A stretch of DNA of 64,000 nucleotides from assembly GCA_012064385.1 (NCBI GenBank), contig QRDG01000863.1, positions 310,001 through 374,000 of the forward strand. Direction: 5' to 3'. Under the pieces are notes generated by a model. It had not been told where the DNA came from. It searched no databases and saw only the letters and a list, made by a program, of their open reading frames with translations. The translations under genes were made by a program, and so were the position numbers. Positions 46,685 to 59,026 of the stretch are shown here, piece after piece. Numbering within the stretch: the first letter of the stretch is position 1; every line of letters starts with the position of its first letter. This stretch comes from Puccinellia tenuiflora. Taxonomy: Eukaryota > Streptophyta > Magnoliopsida > Poales > Poaceae.

Positions 46685-49600
46685 ATAGCATGTTTATGAA
46701 TAGCAGAGGTCTTGGTGACTTGGCTAAACATCTTCACATTGCTCAGTGTATTCGGGATTATAATTTGGACTTTGTGGCTATTTCGGAATCGGGGAGACGA
46801 GACTTTCCAGCGAGTGTTCTTAACCGCATTTCTGGTGGTGAAGACTTTCAATGGTATGCTCGTCCCCCTCGAGGAAGATCTGGAGGTATCCTACTTTGTA
46901 TTAAATCCGACTCTATGGAAGTATTGGCTATTGAGGATGAGGACTTTCATATAAAGTTCCATGTCCGAAATAAGGTTGATAATTTCATATGGAGTTTGGT
47001 AGCCGTGTATGGACCTGCCCAGGAAGCTCACAAGACTGCTTTTCTTCGCGAATTGGTTAATCTTACTCGTGATAATCCACATCCTATTCTCATAGGTGGG
47101 GACTTTAACATGTTAAGATACCGGCACGAGAAAAGTAGAGGTCGTTTTGATAATCATTGGCCCTTTCTTTTCAATGCTGTCATTGACAGTTTGGATTTGC
47201 GAGAGGTTCAGATGACTGGCAGACAATTCACATGGGCGAATAGTCTACCGGAGCCCACATATGAAAAGCTGGACCGAGTTCTAATGGATACTGACTGGGA
47301 ATCCAGGTATCCGTTGGTGTCGGTACGTGCGCTTGAACGTATTGAGGCTTTATCAGATCATGCTCCAATCCTTTTGACCACAGGTATACAGAGGCCACCG
47401 GATAAGCATCAGTTCAAATTTGAGTTTGGCTGGCTTCATCGGGAGGGTTTTGGTGATCTGGTTAAAATGATTTGGTCCAAACCAGTTTGTGGAGCTACCC
47501 CAATTCAAAGATGGATTAATAAGATACGCAATTTGCGGTCTTTCCTTCGTGGTTGGGCACGCCATACGACTGGTATCCTTAAAAAGGAGAAGGCACGGCT
47601 GTCGAGTATTATTGATGACCTTGAGGCAATAGCGGAAACACGACCATTGGCGGCGCATGAGATTGAGCTTAATAGCCAATCAAATGCAAAGATCGCTCAG
47701 CTATTGCGTGAAGAGGAACTCAAATGGTACCAGCGTTCAAAAGCTCAGTTCATTCTTGAAGGTGATTCGAATACTAGATACTTTCATAATGTCGCCAATG
47801 GTAGACATAGAAAGAAACTTATTCATTCACTGCATCAGGATGAAGGGGTAATTGAAGGACAGGATGAGCTTAAGCGCTACATCACCAGGTATTTTAAGGG
47901 GTTGTTCGGGGCGCCAGAGGAAGGTTCTTTCTCTCTGGACGAGTCTCGGATTGATGATATCCCCCAGGTATCGGGTGAGGAGAATGGCTTTCTTACGGCC
48001 CCTTTCACTGAGGAGGAGGTAAGAGCAGCAGTTTTCCAGATGGAGCACAATAAAGCACCAGGTCCAGATGGATTCCCAGCAGAGTTTTATCAAAATTTCT
48101 GGGATGTCATTAAATTGGACCTTCTAGCTATGTTCGGCGATTTGCATGCTGGACAGCTGGAGCTTTTTAAGTTGAACTTTGGGGAGATTATTTTGTTACC
48201 TAAGGTTATCGATGCAGAAAGGATACAACAGTATAGACCAATCTGCCTCCTTAATGTGAGTTTCAAAATATTTACCAAGGTTGCAACGATCCGTTTGAAT
48301 TCCGTGGCAGATCATGTGGTGAGACCTACTCAGACTGCGTTTATGCAGGGTAGGAACATCCTTGACGGGGTAGTTATACTACATGAAACCGTTCATGAGA
48401 TGCATACGAAAAAGTTGAACGGGGTGATCTTTAAGATCGACTTCGAAAAGGCTTATGATAAGGTTAACTGGGATTTTCTACAGCAAACCTTGCGCATGAA
48501 AGGCTTTTCGGAGGAGTGGTGTGCCTGGATCCGTAATTTTGTTACTGAAGGTAGTGTGGCCATTAAAGTTAATAATGAAACTGGTCATTACTTTCAAACA
48601 AAAAATGGTCTGAGGCAGGGTGACCCGCTTTCTCCCATACTATTTAACATAGTAGCGGATATGTTAGCGGTCATGATTGATAGGGCCAAACTGGATGGAC
48701 AGATTGAGGGCGTCATCCCTCATTTGGTTGATGGCGGACTCTCTATTCTCCAGTATGCAGACGACACAATCTTGTTTATGGAACATGACCTTGAGAAAGC
48801 AATGAACATGAAGCTGATTTTAACAGCTTTTGAAAAACTTTCTGGTCTAAAGATTAATTTCCATAAGAGTGAGTTGTTCTGCTTCGGGGAGGCTCTGGAT
48901 TATGCAACTCAATATGCGGACTTATTCGGATGTGCACAAGGTTCGTTTCCTATTAGGTATCTTGGAATACCGGTACACTATAGGAGATTGACTAATGCCG
49001 AATGGAAGCATGTTGAGGAGCGCTTGCAAGCTCGCTTAACCAGTTGGAGAGGAAAACTATTATCCCTAGGTGGGAGATTAGTTCTTATCAATTCAGTCCT
49101 AACTAATATGGTACTGTATATGATATCCTTTTTCAAGTTGCCAAAAGGGGTCATTAAAAAGTTGGACTACTATCGTTCGCGATTCTTTTGGCAAGGTGAT
49201 AGTTAGAAAAATAAATATCGACTGGCAAGGTGGGATGTTGTTTGCCGTCCTAAGGATCAAGGTGGACTTGGTATTCACGATCTACGGATTAAAAATACGG
49301 CCCTTCTAGGGAAATGACTGTTCAAGCTTCTCTCGGAAGAAGGGGTATGTCAAACAATGTTAAAGCGCAAATACATCGGTACCAAAACTTTGTCACAGAT
49401 GGTTTGGAAACCAGGTGACTCACACTTTTGGGCTGGTCTCATGGCGGCGAAAACGTCTTTCTTCCGCTTTGGGAAATTTGCTATCAAAGATGGATCACAG
49501 ATCAGATTTTGGGAGGACATATGGTTAGGCCATACCTCTCTAAAGGATCAGTATCCTGCTTTATATAATATTGTTTGTTACAAAGAGGTTACTCTAGCTT

Positions 49601-50364
49601 CAGTTATGCAATCATCGCCTCCGAATGTGACGTTCAGTCGAGAACTACTTGGTACCAGGTTGGCTACGTGGAACACCCTTTTGGAGCGTTTGGCCGCGAT
49701 TAACCTAGAGCCTGGACCAGATGTTTTTCATTGGAGTCTACTTCAGAATGGTAAATTCTCGGTAGATTCTATGTATAAAGCTTTGATCCAATCGAATATG
49801 CCAGTTGATAGTCATAAAAAACTTTGGAAGATGAAAATGCCACTAAAAACTAAGATTTTCGCGTGGTATGCTCGTAGAGGAGTGATCCTAACCAAAGATA
49901 ACCTTGTCAAGCGCAATTGGTATGGAAGTACAAAGTGTGTTTTTTGTCTACATGATGAGACTATTAAACATCTTTTCTTCGATTGCAAGGTTGCACGATC
50001 TATTTGGTCAACCATCCAAGTTGCTTCGAATTTATATCCACCACGTTCCGTTGCAAATATATTTGGCAACTGGTTACATGGTATAGATGATAAATTTAGA
50101 ACGGTTATTCGGGTGGGAGCGATTGCCGTTTTATGGTCGCTATGGCTGAGTAGAAACGACAAGGTTTTTAATGATAAAAATGTTTCCTTTATGCAGGTAA
50201 TCTACCGGTGCACAGGTTTGCTCCGTTCGTGGTCCATATTACAACGCGTGGAGTATCGCGACCTTTTTATGGAGGTTTCTGCGCAACTGGAGACCACGGC
50301 GAGGGACATTTTTACACAACATGGGTGGCATAGGGATCTTCGGATCGGCGGCCCAACACCTTAG
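46681..50364 (+). pseudogene. LINE ORF2: endonuclease and reverse transcriptase with two nonsense codons
   Basis: One reading frame of about 1227 codons. The N-terminal endonuclease/exonuclease/phosphatase domain (residues 1-240) has GGDFNMLR and SDHAPILL. The reverse transcriptase (about 430-720) has NKAPGPDGFPAEF, KIDFEKAYDKV, GLRQGDPLSPILF and the catalytic QYADDT. A zinc-finger RVT region follows (WKMKMPLKTKIFAW, CVFCLHDETIKHLFFDC). In-frame stops are TAG at 49204 and TGA at 49315 (after LLGK, where the family has Trp). Everything before the first stop is open, so a truncated protein with both catalytic domains is possible. Confidence 0.85.
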
Positions 50365-50603
50365 ACGATTGGCATGATCTTTTGATTTGTAATCTGTCTA
50401 TATTTTTAGTTCGTGGTTGGATGATGACTTGTCGGCTGTGTGCATCTTGTTATGCAGAGGCCGGGTGTAATACTTATAAGTAATATAAGCCCTTTATCAA
50501 AAAAAAAACTACAACATCTATAGCATGGTCACTTGGTCATATACTCAGATAACCTTGGAGCAGCTTGGATAGCAACAAGCCAACGACAGACAACAACTTC
50601 ACT

Positions 50604-51199
50604 TCAGTCCTGAGGGAAGAGCCATGCTGCCAGACGCGTCTCAGGGCAGCGCTTCCAGGAAATGTTTGGATGAGGGGAAGAGACCTCGCCAAGTCTCATG
50701 TCATAGGAGCAGAAAGAAGTGTTCACGTCATTGTAGCCATACTCGATATTGTTCTCCTTCTCGTCATCCAAGAAGAAGACGTGATTGCCCGACAACCCAT
50801 ACTGAGACATGGACATGGCCCTGGAGCACCTTCGGCCTAGAAACAGCACCTCGTCATCCCCCACAGTCGACAGCTTAATCCACTGTAAATGCTTAAAGTC
50901 AGCCTCGAATACCTCAAACTTGCTCTGTCTAGCAACAATTTCATTATCATTCGATCCAGGCTCAGGAAGCTGGCACCAAATCATCCTGCGTACCATCACC
51001 AACGCCCCACGCGATTCAACCAGGTAGAGCTTCATGCAGGGCATAGTCATGTCGTCATACACATACGAATAGAATGGAACGTCCTCACCCTTTATGACTT
51101 CTCCAATCTGAGAAATGTGCGGATTACCGGTGCTATGGTCCTCGCTGATATTCACCACAACGAGTTTCTAATCATTGGAAATGGCATAGAGCTTTCCCT
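50604..51199 (-). pseudogene. F-box/DUF295 pseudogene fragment (copy E), C-terminal half
   Basis: It holds the last ~195 codons of the family (LFLGRRCSRAM, NISWKRC, LAAWLFPQD). An in-frame TAG lies near 51168, where other copies have the Glu of DENLL. Homology stops at 51199 in the GKLYAI region, where a CACTA end begins. The F-box half is missing. The leader exon region of this copy seems to survive at 62769-62865, beyond the Copia element. Confidence 0.8.
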
Positions 51200-51331
51200 C
51201 ACTATAGGAATGAGCCCAGGTGCCGACGGCCTTTTGCCGTCGGCTTAGCACCTTTTGCCGTCGGCGTAGGTCTACGCCGACGGTTGTATGGCCGTCGGCG
51301 TAGTACCCCGTAGGCATAGATAAATATTGCT
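51200..51331 (+). mobile_element. Terminal fragment of a CACTA transposon
   Basis: CACTATAGGAAT starts at 51200, followed by subterminal repeats of the type TTTGCCGTCGGC and GCCGACGG in both orientations, typical of grass CACTA elements. Only about 130 bp remain before the LTR of the Copia element. The opposite end is not in the window. Confidence 0.75.
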
Positions 51332-52062
51332 CAAATTTTACTTCTTTTTCGTTTTAAAAGGATATTGCTCAAATATAAGTTTTCTAGAATATGCAACTAG
51401 GTGAACAAACTTATATGATGAGCAAAAGTTCACTAGCACAAGATATAGATATAGTAAGCTAGTGATAACAAGTAAAGGTAAGTGAAAAGATAAACAACAA
51501 GATGACACGAAGATTTATCCCGAAGTTCACTTCCCAATGGAAGCTAATCTCCGTTGGAGCGGCGCGGTGTTCACCAAAGTGAAACACCGGGTAGCCTTAA
51601 TATGGCACACCGTATCTCCGTTGTGACTTACCACCGATGTGGCGAGGCACTTGTCACTATGTTGCCGTTGAGGTTGACAACTAGAACCTTTACAAGGATG
51701 AAGCTCACTCCACAAGTTGGAGGGTCTCCACCAAATGCACCGAGCCGCCAAGACTCGATGCTCAAGGCCAGGGCACACACCACAACTCAATTGGTGGCTC
51801 CCGGCAATGTCTTCGTAGCTCCCAAAGCTCCGAAGGACCACAACCTCTTAGGGTTCCAATGAACACCAAGAGTAGCAAGCCCCATCTCACAAATCAAGGG
51901 GGAAATCAAATTGGTTTGGTTGAAGTGTAGATCTAGGTCTCCTCTCTCAAATCCCCAAAGGGCTAAGTGATTGAGTGGCTAAAGAGGGAGATCTATTGAT
52001 TTGAAGCTTTCAAACAATGTAGGTGTTCTTCTTTTGGTCGTGGTAGTTGTCTCGAGGTAGAT

Positions 52063-52103
52063 GGAGGGGTATAAGTACCCCTCCCCGAAAACAAGCCGTT
52101 GGA
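52063..52103 (-). promoter_or_regulatory. LTR promoter: MSA-like motif and TATA in an inverted repeat (left)
   Basis: Minus-strand TCCAACGGCTT (52103-52093) differs from the MSA consensus only at the last base. CTTATAC follows within the perfect inverted repeat GGAGGGGTA / TACCCCTCC (52063-52084). Confidence 0.55.
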
Positions 52104-52119
52104 CGTAGGGGGATGCTCA

Positions 52120-52490
52120 GTCTGGAGGTCGGCCTGGGCCGGCCTGGGGGCCGGCGAACGATCATCATGCAGGAAAAAACTGGGCCGCCGGCCTGGGGCC
52201 CGGCCTGGGCCGGCCTGGGGGCTGGCCACCCACCAGACGCTCCCGGCCTGGAGCCCGGCCAAGGCCGGCTTGGGGGCCGGCCAGCCACCAGACGCTCCCG
52301 GCCTGGAGCCCGGCCAAGGCCGGCCTGGGGGCCGGCCACCCACCAGACGCTTCCGGCCTGGAGCCCGGCCAAGGCCGGCCTGGGGGCCGACCACCCACCA
52401 GACGCTTTCGGCCTGGGGGCCGGCCACCCACCAGACGCTCCCGGCCTGGAGCCCGTCCTAGGCCGGTCTGGGGGCCGGCCAGCCTGCAGA
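52120..52490 (-). repeat. GGCCGGCC-rich tandem array in the left LTR
   Basis: Units of about 54-60 bp are built from GGCCTGGAGCCCGGCC, GGCCTGGGGGCCGGCC and CACCCACCAGACGCT. There are five unit copies. Overlapping G/P/R-rich ORFs here are artefacts of the repeat. Confidence 0.85.
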
Positions 52491-52675
52491 GCACCCCGTC
52501 CTTCCTGTTCCATTTCCGACAATACGGCATTTCTTCCTTTTTGCATACATAGACATACACAAGTATCCTTTTTATGTAGACAGTCATATTTCTTGTTGAT
52601 ACTAGAGAGTATGTTAAATACTTCCAAGTGTTGTAATAAAACGTCAAAACAAGATTAACGGACAATGTCCTTTCA

Positions 52676-52689
52676 ATCTCCCCCTTTTT
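52676..52689 (-). promoter_or_regulatory. Polypurine tract
   Basis: Minus strand AAAAAGGGGGAGAT lies directly before the 3' LTR start, preceded by TCATCAAACATC. Confidence 0.8.
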
Positions 52690-53234
52690 GATGTTTGATG
52701 ACAACACAAAGATTTGCAAAATAAGTCTCATTTAAACATGTCTAAATTTTTGAGTGAAACTCCCCCTAGAGCTTACAAGCCAACAAGGTATACAACTAAA
52801 AATTGCTCAAGTGAGAACAAGTGATAGATAGACATATATATACTATGTGAGCAAAGGACATACGATAGTTCTCACCATAGTCCTCATATGAGAAGACCAC
52901 TTTTTTTCACCTTGGACTTCATATAGACATAATCTTGGAATAATATCACCTTGCAATGGACTCCAAAGAAACAGAGGAAGTCCTTACAATAACATAACGG
53001 AGTTCCAAGATTATCCTTACAATAAATATCGGAGGTCCAAGATTATCCTTACAATAAGTTCCGGGAGACATAACAAATAGAGTTCACAAATAGAGTTCAC
53101 TTAAGAAACATGCAAATGAGAAGGGAAACATGCAAACGATGAAACCGCAAATGTAATGCAAATCCCCGGATAATAATCTCTCCCCCTTTGGCATCAAGAC
53201 ACCAAAAAGGGAGAAATAGCAGTGAGAACCATGA
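52690..53234 (-). other. Non-coding stretch between third ORF and polypurine tract
   Basis: No coding sequence. It contains the conserved hairpin at 53181-53212 and a repeat of GGAGTTCCAAGATTATCC-like words (52975-53070). Confidence 0.6.
53181..53212 (-). other. Conserved hairpin with internal polypurine tract
   Basis: Minus strand CCCTTTTTGGTG, TCTTGA, TGCCAAAGGGGGAG is almost identical to 9559-9590. The stem is imperfect and ends in a tract like the terminal one. Confidence 0.65.
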
Positions 53235-54721
53235 TCACTCTTCATCATCAGCCTCCTCTTCATCCTCAATATCATACTCATCATCATGTGCAGCTAGACC
53301 GGAGCTAGACTGACCAGGGTCGCCTTGCCAATATGGAGCACGAGAGGAGGCGTCATCTTCAAACCAGAAGGTGTACCCGTTCTGTGCCATATATGTGTCC
53401 TCCGAGACTTCAGCTGAGCTTTCAGGACCAACAGGAAGGTTAAGCTGAGTCATAATAGCACGCATTTGTAGCTCTTTTGCTTGGCATAGGTCTTGTAGTC
53501 AGATTTCCTTTTCTGAGCAAAGAAGCAGTTCATCTTCTTGAGTGCTTTGATTATAACATTTTGCTTCATAGGAGCCTCACCATCCGCATCTTCATCATTC
53601 TGACCACGATATGGAGGAACATAGACAGGTGCATCTGGAGGAGGAGCAGGTATAGCAACAAGAGGAGGCACATACATCTCATATGACTCAATCACATCAG
53701 GGCTTAACTTGGTGTTGAAAAGAGTCTGTAGATAAGGACCATAAATGGGAACCTAGTTCCTAAGAACCACCAGGCGCATCTCTTGCCATATGTAGTCAAG
53801 AATATCTATTTGCTTCTTTCTCATATAGAGAGGAACAATCTGGTTTAGACAGTTGATCATCCGCTGGCGAACTTTGCCCTTTTCTCCATATTTGCAATTG
53901 AGATTGTTTCTCAGGATGCCATGAACAACTCTCCAGTAATGATACATCCAAGAAATCTTGGGAATTTTTCCACGGAGCCCTATCCCCGGTGGATAGCAAT
54001 GACGAAGCCCTATCTCAGCCTGCATAACCTTTGAGCAATGAAGACGAGTATAGCATGGTGCAAAGGGAAGTTCCTCAAGCTGAAATAATTCCCCAAATTC
54101 TGCCAGAGTAGCTGTACATACAGTAGTGTGACACATCCAAGTCATAGTTCTCTTGGGTACGGTGGAGAAATGAATAGTGGCATAGAATTGTTTGAGTAAC
54201 TCAGGAGAATACGGAGTGCTAACAGTCATGAGCTTAGAGATTTGATGATAATCCATAAGCTCCATCACATCTGGCCATACCTCCCTAGTATGCTCAAGAT
54301 TGAAATAAGAGGTGGGCACATGCTTGTTCTTTTTCTTATTAATACATTGATGATATACTTGCTGATGCATCTTGCAATAGAATCTAGGATCATCCGGACA
54401 GGTGCTATGGCCAAATGCATAGGGGTTGAAAACCAAACGGTCTTGCTCAAACTCAAGAGTAGGCACTTTGATCCAAGTAGCACGTACCGGTTCATCGGGA
54501 TTCACAAGTGGCGGAGGCGGAGGGTTTCCCGTTGGCTTGGGAGCTTGCTTGGACTTAGCTTTTCTGACCGCGGCCTTCTTGAGTTTCTTGGTCTTGGGCA
54601 TGGAGGATTGAGCATCATAATCATCAATAATATCATCAAGCCCATCGAAGGTCTTGCTTCCCTTGCCTCCGGCCTTGCTTGACTGTGGGAACTCCTCCCA
54701 ATCATCACCCCAATTGTCCAT
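53235..54721 (-). pseudogene. Third ORF of the Copia element, one stop and one frameshift
   Basis: The likely start is the Met of MDNWGDDWEEF at 54721. It encodes a Lys-rich linker (KTKKLKKAAVRKAK), a proline run, NPYAFGH, DDPRFYC, QFYATIHF and LDYIWQEMRL, then a TAG near 53752 before VPIYGPY. A frameshift near 53465 separates KQKSYK from RAIMTQLNLPVG. The end is acidic (DIEDEEEADDEE). It is homologous to 8409-9529. No signal peptide or membrane helix is evident, so it is not obviously envelope-like. The function is unknown. Its retention in two separate elements suggests it matters to the lineage. Confidence 0.65.
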
Positions 54722-54989
54722 CTCAAATCTTGAGAGGGGAACCTCAAGAACACACCAACAAGGGAGGAGATCCACCCAAAATCGGCACAAAACAGGAAAG
54801 TATGTGGATAGGATGAGAGATCGGGTGATCCTCTCTCAGATTGGTGGAGGCGAAGGAGTGGGTTGTGGTTCAAACGGAGGGGAAGGTGGAGGATCTTGAG
54901 TGTGGGTAGAGGGCAACCATGGAGAGAAGAGGCATGGGGAAGAAGATGGGAAACAACCATGGGGCGAATTCCCCGTGCGGTTAAGTTCC

Positions 54990-55205
54990 CAGGCGCGCCG
55001 GCCTGGAAACTGGCCAGGGCCGGGTGTGAGGCCGGGCTGGCACCCGAGCGAGCCGGCCTGGGAGCCGGCCAAGACCGGGCGGGAGGCCGGGTCTGCACCC
55101 GAGCGAGCCGACCTGGGAGCCGGCCAAGGCCGGGCGGGAGGCCGGATCTGCACCCGAGCAAGCCGGCCTGGCAGCCGGCCTGGGCCGGGTCAGAGGCCGA
55201 CACAC
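54990..55205 (-). repeat. GC-rich repeat array between pol and the third ORF
   Basis: About four units of roughly 55 bp contain GAGCCGGCC, AAGGCCGGGCGGGAGGCC and CTGCACCCGAGC. In composition and unit size it resembles the LTR array, but the unit sequence differs. It lies upstream of the third ORF, with a CT-rich leader-like stretch in between. Confidence 0.75.
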
Positions 55206-55678
55206 ACCCAGGAAGGCACAGGCTTCTCCATCTTCATCCATCTTTGTTTATTTGATTTTCTTGAACTCCGAGCACTTTGCATCATTAGAAATACCACTGA
55301 GCAATCATTGAGTGATCCGGGGGAGATGCAAAACATGATGAAAACTCCACACAAAAATAAACCTCAAATAAGTATTGCATGTGATGCAAAGATAATGGCA
55401 AATGAGAAATATGCATGTATTTGAGAAAAGGTCAGTGGCCTAGGCCACCATATATGAGTGTATGGCATGCCACCGCGAAGATATATCTTGGGTGCATAAC
55501 CAAAACTCATCATTTAAGCTCATATGTGAATATTCTTGAGACATCAATGAAAACATTGCTATTGGCATAATGGGGGGAGGGAGAGTCCAATAGATTAGGA
55601 CAACACTCCCCCTAAATCCATGCCTACATCTAGAATTCAAATAAAACTCTAGTAGAGGTGTGTATGCAAGATTCTTAA
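55206..55678 (-). other. Spacer downstream of pol
   Basis: No coding sequence recognised; it includes a purine run (GGGGGGAGGGAGAG) at about 55572. Confidence 0.5.
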
Positions 55679-58600
55679 TCAAACAAAGTTGCTTGCACAC
55701 ACGACATTGATTTCTCCCCTCAATTCCTTGAATCTCTTCTCGTCAAGTGGTTTTGTGAATATATCGGCGAGTTGATCTTTGGTGTTGATATATGAAAGAG
55801 AGATATCTCCATTGGCCACATGATCACGGATAAAATGATACCGTATTTCAATATGCTTTGTCTTGCCATGGAGCACGGGATTGTGAGCAATTCTTATAGC
55901 ACTTTCATTATCACATAAAAGAGGCAATGTATTTTTCTTAATTCCGAAATCCTCAAGACATTGTCTCATCCATAATAATTGTGAACAACAACTTGCGGCG
56001 GCAATATACTCGGCTTCCGTGGAGGAGGTGGATATGCAGTTTTGTTTCTTCGAAGACCAACACACAAGTGACCTACCAAGAAATTGACAAGCACCCGAGG
56101 TTGATTTCCTAGTTAGTTTGTCACCGGCCCAATCCGCATCCGAATACCCCACAAGATCAAAGCTTGTATTTGAAGGATACCAAAGACCATGATTGGGGGT
56201 ATCAACCAAGTACCTAAGAATTCTTTTGACAGCAGTCATATGGCTTTCTTTAGGGTTAGATTGAAATCTTGCACACAAACCCACACTAAACATGATATCC
56301 GGTCTAGATGCACAAAGATAAAGCAAAGAACCAATCATAGAACGATAAAGCTTTTGGTCAACCGGAATACCTTCGTGATCTAGTGTTAGATTCACGTTTG
56401 TTGCCATTGGAAATCTCAATGGGCTTGCATTTGACATATCAAACTTCTTGAGCATGTCTTGAGTATATTTAGCTTCGCAAATAAAGGTTCCTTCGTCATA
56501 TTGCTCAATTTCAAACCAAGGAAGAACTTTAACTCACCCATCATAGACATCTCAAATTCACTTGTCATTAGCTTAGCAAATTGTTCTACAAAAGAGACAT
56601 TAGTAGAACCAGATATAATATCATCAACATATACTTGGCATACAAAGAATTCTCCATTTACACTCTTGGTGAAGAGTGTGAGATCGATTACCCCAAGTGC
56701 AAAACCACGGTCTACTAGGAACTCCTTTAAGTGATCATACCAAGCACGTGGGGCTTGTTTGAGGCCATACAAAGCCTTGTGGAGTAAGTAGACATGGTTA
56801 GGACACTTGGGATCTTCGAACCCCGGAGGTTGTTTAACATATACCATCTCATTAAGTGGACCATTTAGAAATGCACTTTTAACATCCATTTGATATAAAG
56901 TGAATTTATAGCTAGAAGCAAATGCAAGCAATATACGAATGGATTCAAGTCTAGCTACGGGAGCGAAAGTTTCACCGTAATCAAGTCCTTCGACTTGAGA
57001 GTAGCCTTGAGCAACCAAACGAGCTTTGTTGCGAATCACTTGTCCATGATTATCTTGCTTGTTCTTGAACACCCATTTGGTTCCAATCACATTATGGTTC
57101 TTGGATCTTTCTACTAGGGACCATACTTTGTTTCTCTCAAAGTTATGGAGCTCTTCGTGCATAGCATGAACCCAATCTTCATCTTCAAGAGCTTCATACA
57201 CCTTGGTAGGTTCAAAATGTGATATATGAGCATGGACGCCACAAAAGAGTAATAGTTGCCTCCGAGTGGACACACTCCTTCCAAGACCACCAATGATGTT
57301 CTTTTGATAGAGAGATTTTTGATGTAATGCCACGGCCTTGCTATCCACTCGACGATCAAGAGCATCTGAGGGTCTCTCATTAGGAGGTGCATCTTCATCA
57401 TCTCCTTCATCTTGATTTTGATTAATCCGAGAGTGGGTTGGAGTTCTTGGTGAGAGATCACCAAAATCTTGACCACCATTATCATTGGGTGGATCTTGAT
57501 CATTATCATGATGGTTGGTATCATCTTGTAGATCTTGAGCTTGTTCTTGGTTTGCCGCTTGATCGATGGTTGATGTAGAGGGATCCACTTGCGTCGAGCT
57601 TGAGTCCAACTCCGTTGCCACAAGGGGTTCCTCAATGGGTATAAGGGGACCTATACCCATTCTTCCTATGGCGATGGAGGAGGGCTCATCACCTACATCA
57701 TCAAGATCAACTTGCCCCACTTGGGAGCCATTATCCTCATGGAACACCACATTCATAGATTCTTCAACACACCCGGTGGATATGTTGTAGACTCTATAAG
57801 TGTGGGAATCCTTGGCGTAACCAACAAATATGCCTTCAAAAGTTCTAGGCTCAAATTTAGGCAATTTAGAACCTTTAATGTAAACTTGACATTTGCAACC
57901 AAAAACTTTAATATAAGAGAGGTTGGGCTTTTTACCACCAAGAAGTTCATAAGGAGTCTTGTTAGTGAATGGGCGGAGATAGAGCCGGTTGGTTAGATGA
58001 CAAGCAGTGTTGATGGCTTCGTCCCAAAAATTATATGGAGACTTGAATTCGGACATCATAATTCTTGCCATATCAATAAGTGTACGGTTCTTTCTTTCCG
58101 CAACACCATTTTGTTGAGGGGTATACGCAGCGGAATATTGGTGTTTAATGCCCTCATCACTCAAGAATTCATCCATGGTGTAATTCTTGAACTCAGTTCC
58201 ATTGTCACTTCTTATGGCCAAGATGGTTGTGTCATATTGGCGTTGTACTTGGGTAGCCCAATCAATGAATTCCCTTTGAGTTTCACTCTTCTTCTTGATA
58301 TAGAAAGTCCAAGTGTATCTTGTATAATCATCAACAATTACCAAGCAATATTTCTTGCCACCAAGGCTTTCATAAGTAGGAGGCCCAAACAAATCCATAT
58401 GAATGAGTTGGAAGGGCCTCGTTGTATTGATTGTTGTTACTTTGGGATGGTTCTTCTCATGCATCTTTCCGGCAACACAGGAGCTGCAAGGACGATCTTT
58501 GGAAAAATTCACTTTTGTTAGTCCTTCCACATGCTCACCCTTCACAAGTGTTTGGAAGTTTCTCATACCGACGTGGCCCAACCGGCGATGCCAAAGCCAA

Positions 58601-59016
58601 CCCACGTCGGATTTAGCCATTAGACTTGTGGCAATATGTGTAGTTTCTTTCGAGAAATCCACTACATACATACGGTTTTCAACAAATCCAACAAAGGCTA
58701 CTTTAAGAGAAATTGTGTGAAGAATGAGCACATGATACCGTCCAAAGACAACAGTAAAGTTGCACTCGCAAAGTTCCAAAACGGAAAGTAAATTATAACC
58801 AAGGGACTCAATAAGGAGGACTTTCTCAATGGACGTGTCCGGAGAAATGACCACCTTGCCATGCCCCAATACCTTGAGTTCTGAACCATCACCAATCGTG
58901 ACATGAGATACCTTGAGAAGTTGATGCATTAAGTCACTTAACACTTCTTTGCTTCCGGTCATATGTGCGGAGCAACCGCTATCAATAAGCCATGATGATC
59001 CTCCGGAAGCACATAC
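55679..59016 (-). pseudogene. Copia Pol: protease, integrase, reverse transcriptase, RNase H; one frameshift
   Basis: The open frame begins after a TAG at about 59019, with no early Met. Order: aspartic protease WLIDSGCSAHMTG; pre-integrase WLWHRRLGHVGMRNF with the CSSCVAGK finger; integrase core with HMDLFGP, RSDNGTEF and NGVAERKNRT (D, D, E); reverse transcriptase with MDVKSAFLNG, YGLKQAPRAWYD and YVDDII; RNase H with GYSDADWAG and STSSTEAEYIAAASC. A one-base frameshift near 56515, just after KFFLGL, separates the reverse transcriptase from the MLKKFDM segment and RNase H. Integrase before RT is the Copia order. Confidence 0.88.
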
Positions 59017-59026
59017 CTACAAAGAG

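Larger units (their letters stand above)
46619..50506 (+). mobile_element. LINE retrotransposon, 5'-truncated
   Basis: It is flanked by the 13-bp duplication AACTACAACATCT (46606-46618 and 50507-50519; the leading A's overlap the tail) and ends in a poly-A tail. It contains the end of ORF1 and all of ORF2. It inserted into the 3' flank of F-box copy E; the flank continues after it, as in the other copies. Confidence 0.9.
51332..52675 (-). repeat. 3' LTR (left), truncated at its U5 end
   Basis: It matches 61590-62768 closely. It has five copies of the array unit that contains CACCAGACGCT, against two in the right LTR, which explains its extra ~165 bp. The terminal ~50 bp with the poly-C stem-loop is missing. 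Confidence 0.88.

Noticed and set aside
51200..51331. GCCGTCGGC repeats as a CRISPR-like or regulatory array
   Set aside because: They are the usual subterminal repeats of grass CACTA elements, next to a CACTA terminus.
52010..52731. Long overlapping Gly/Pro/Arg-rich ORFs on both strands (also 62251-62751 and 54836-55255)
   Set aside because: They come from GC-rich tandem units without stops; their length follows repeat number and they lie in LTR or spacer DNA.
53235..54721. Third ORF as an envelope-like gene
   Set aside because: No signal peptide, membrane helix or coiled-coil fusion segment is visible, and the tail is acidic.
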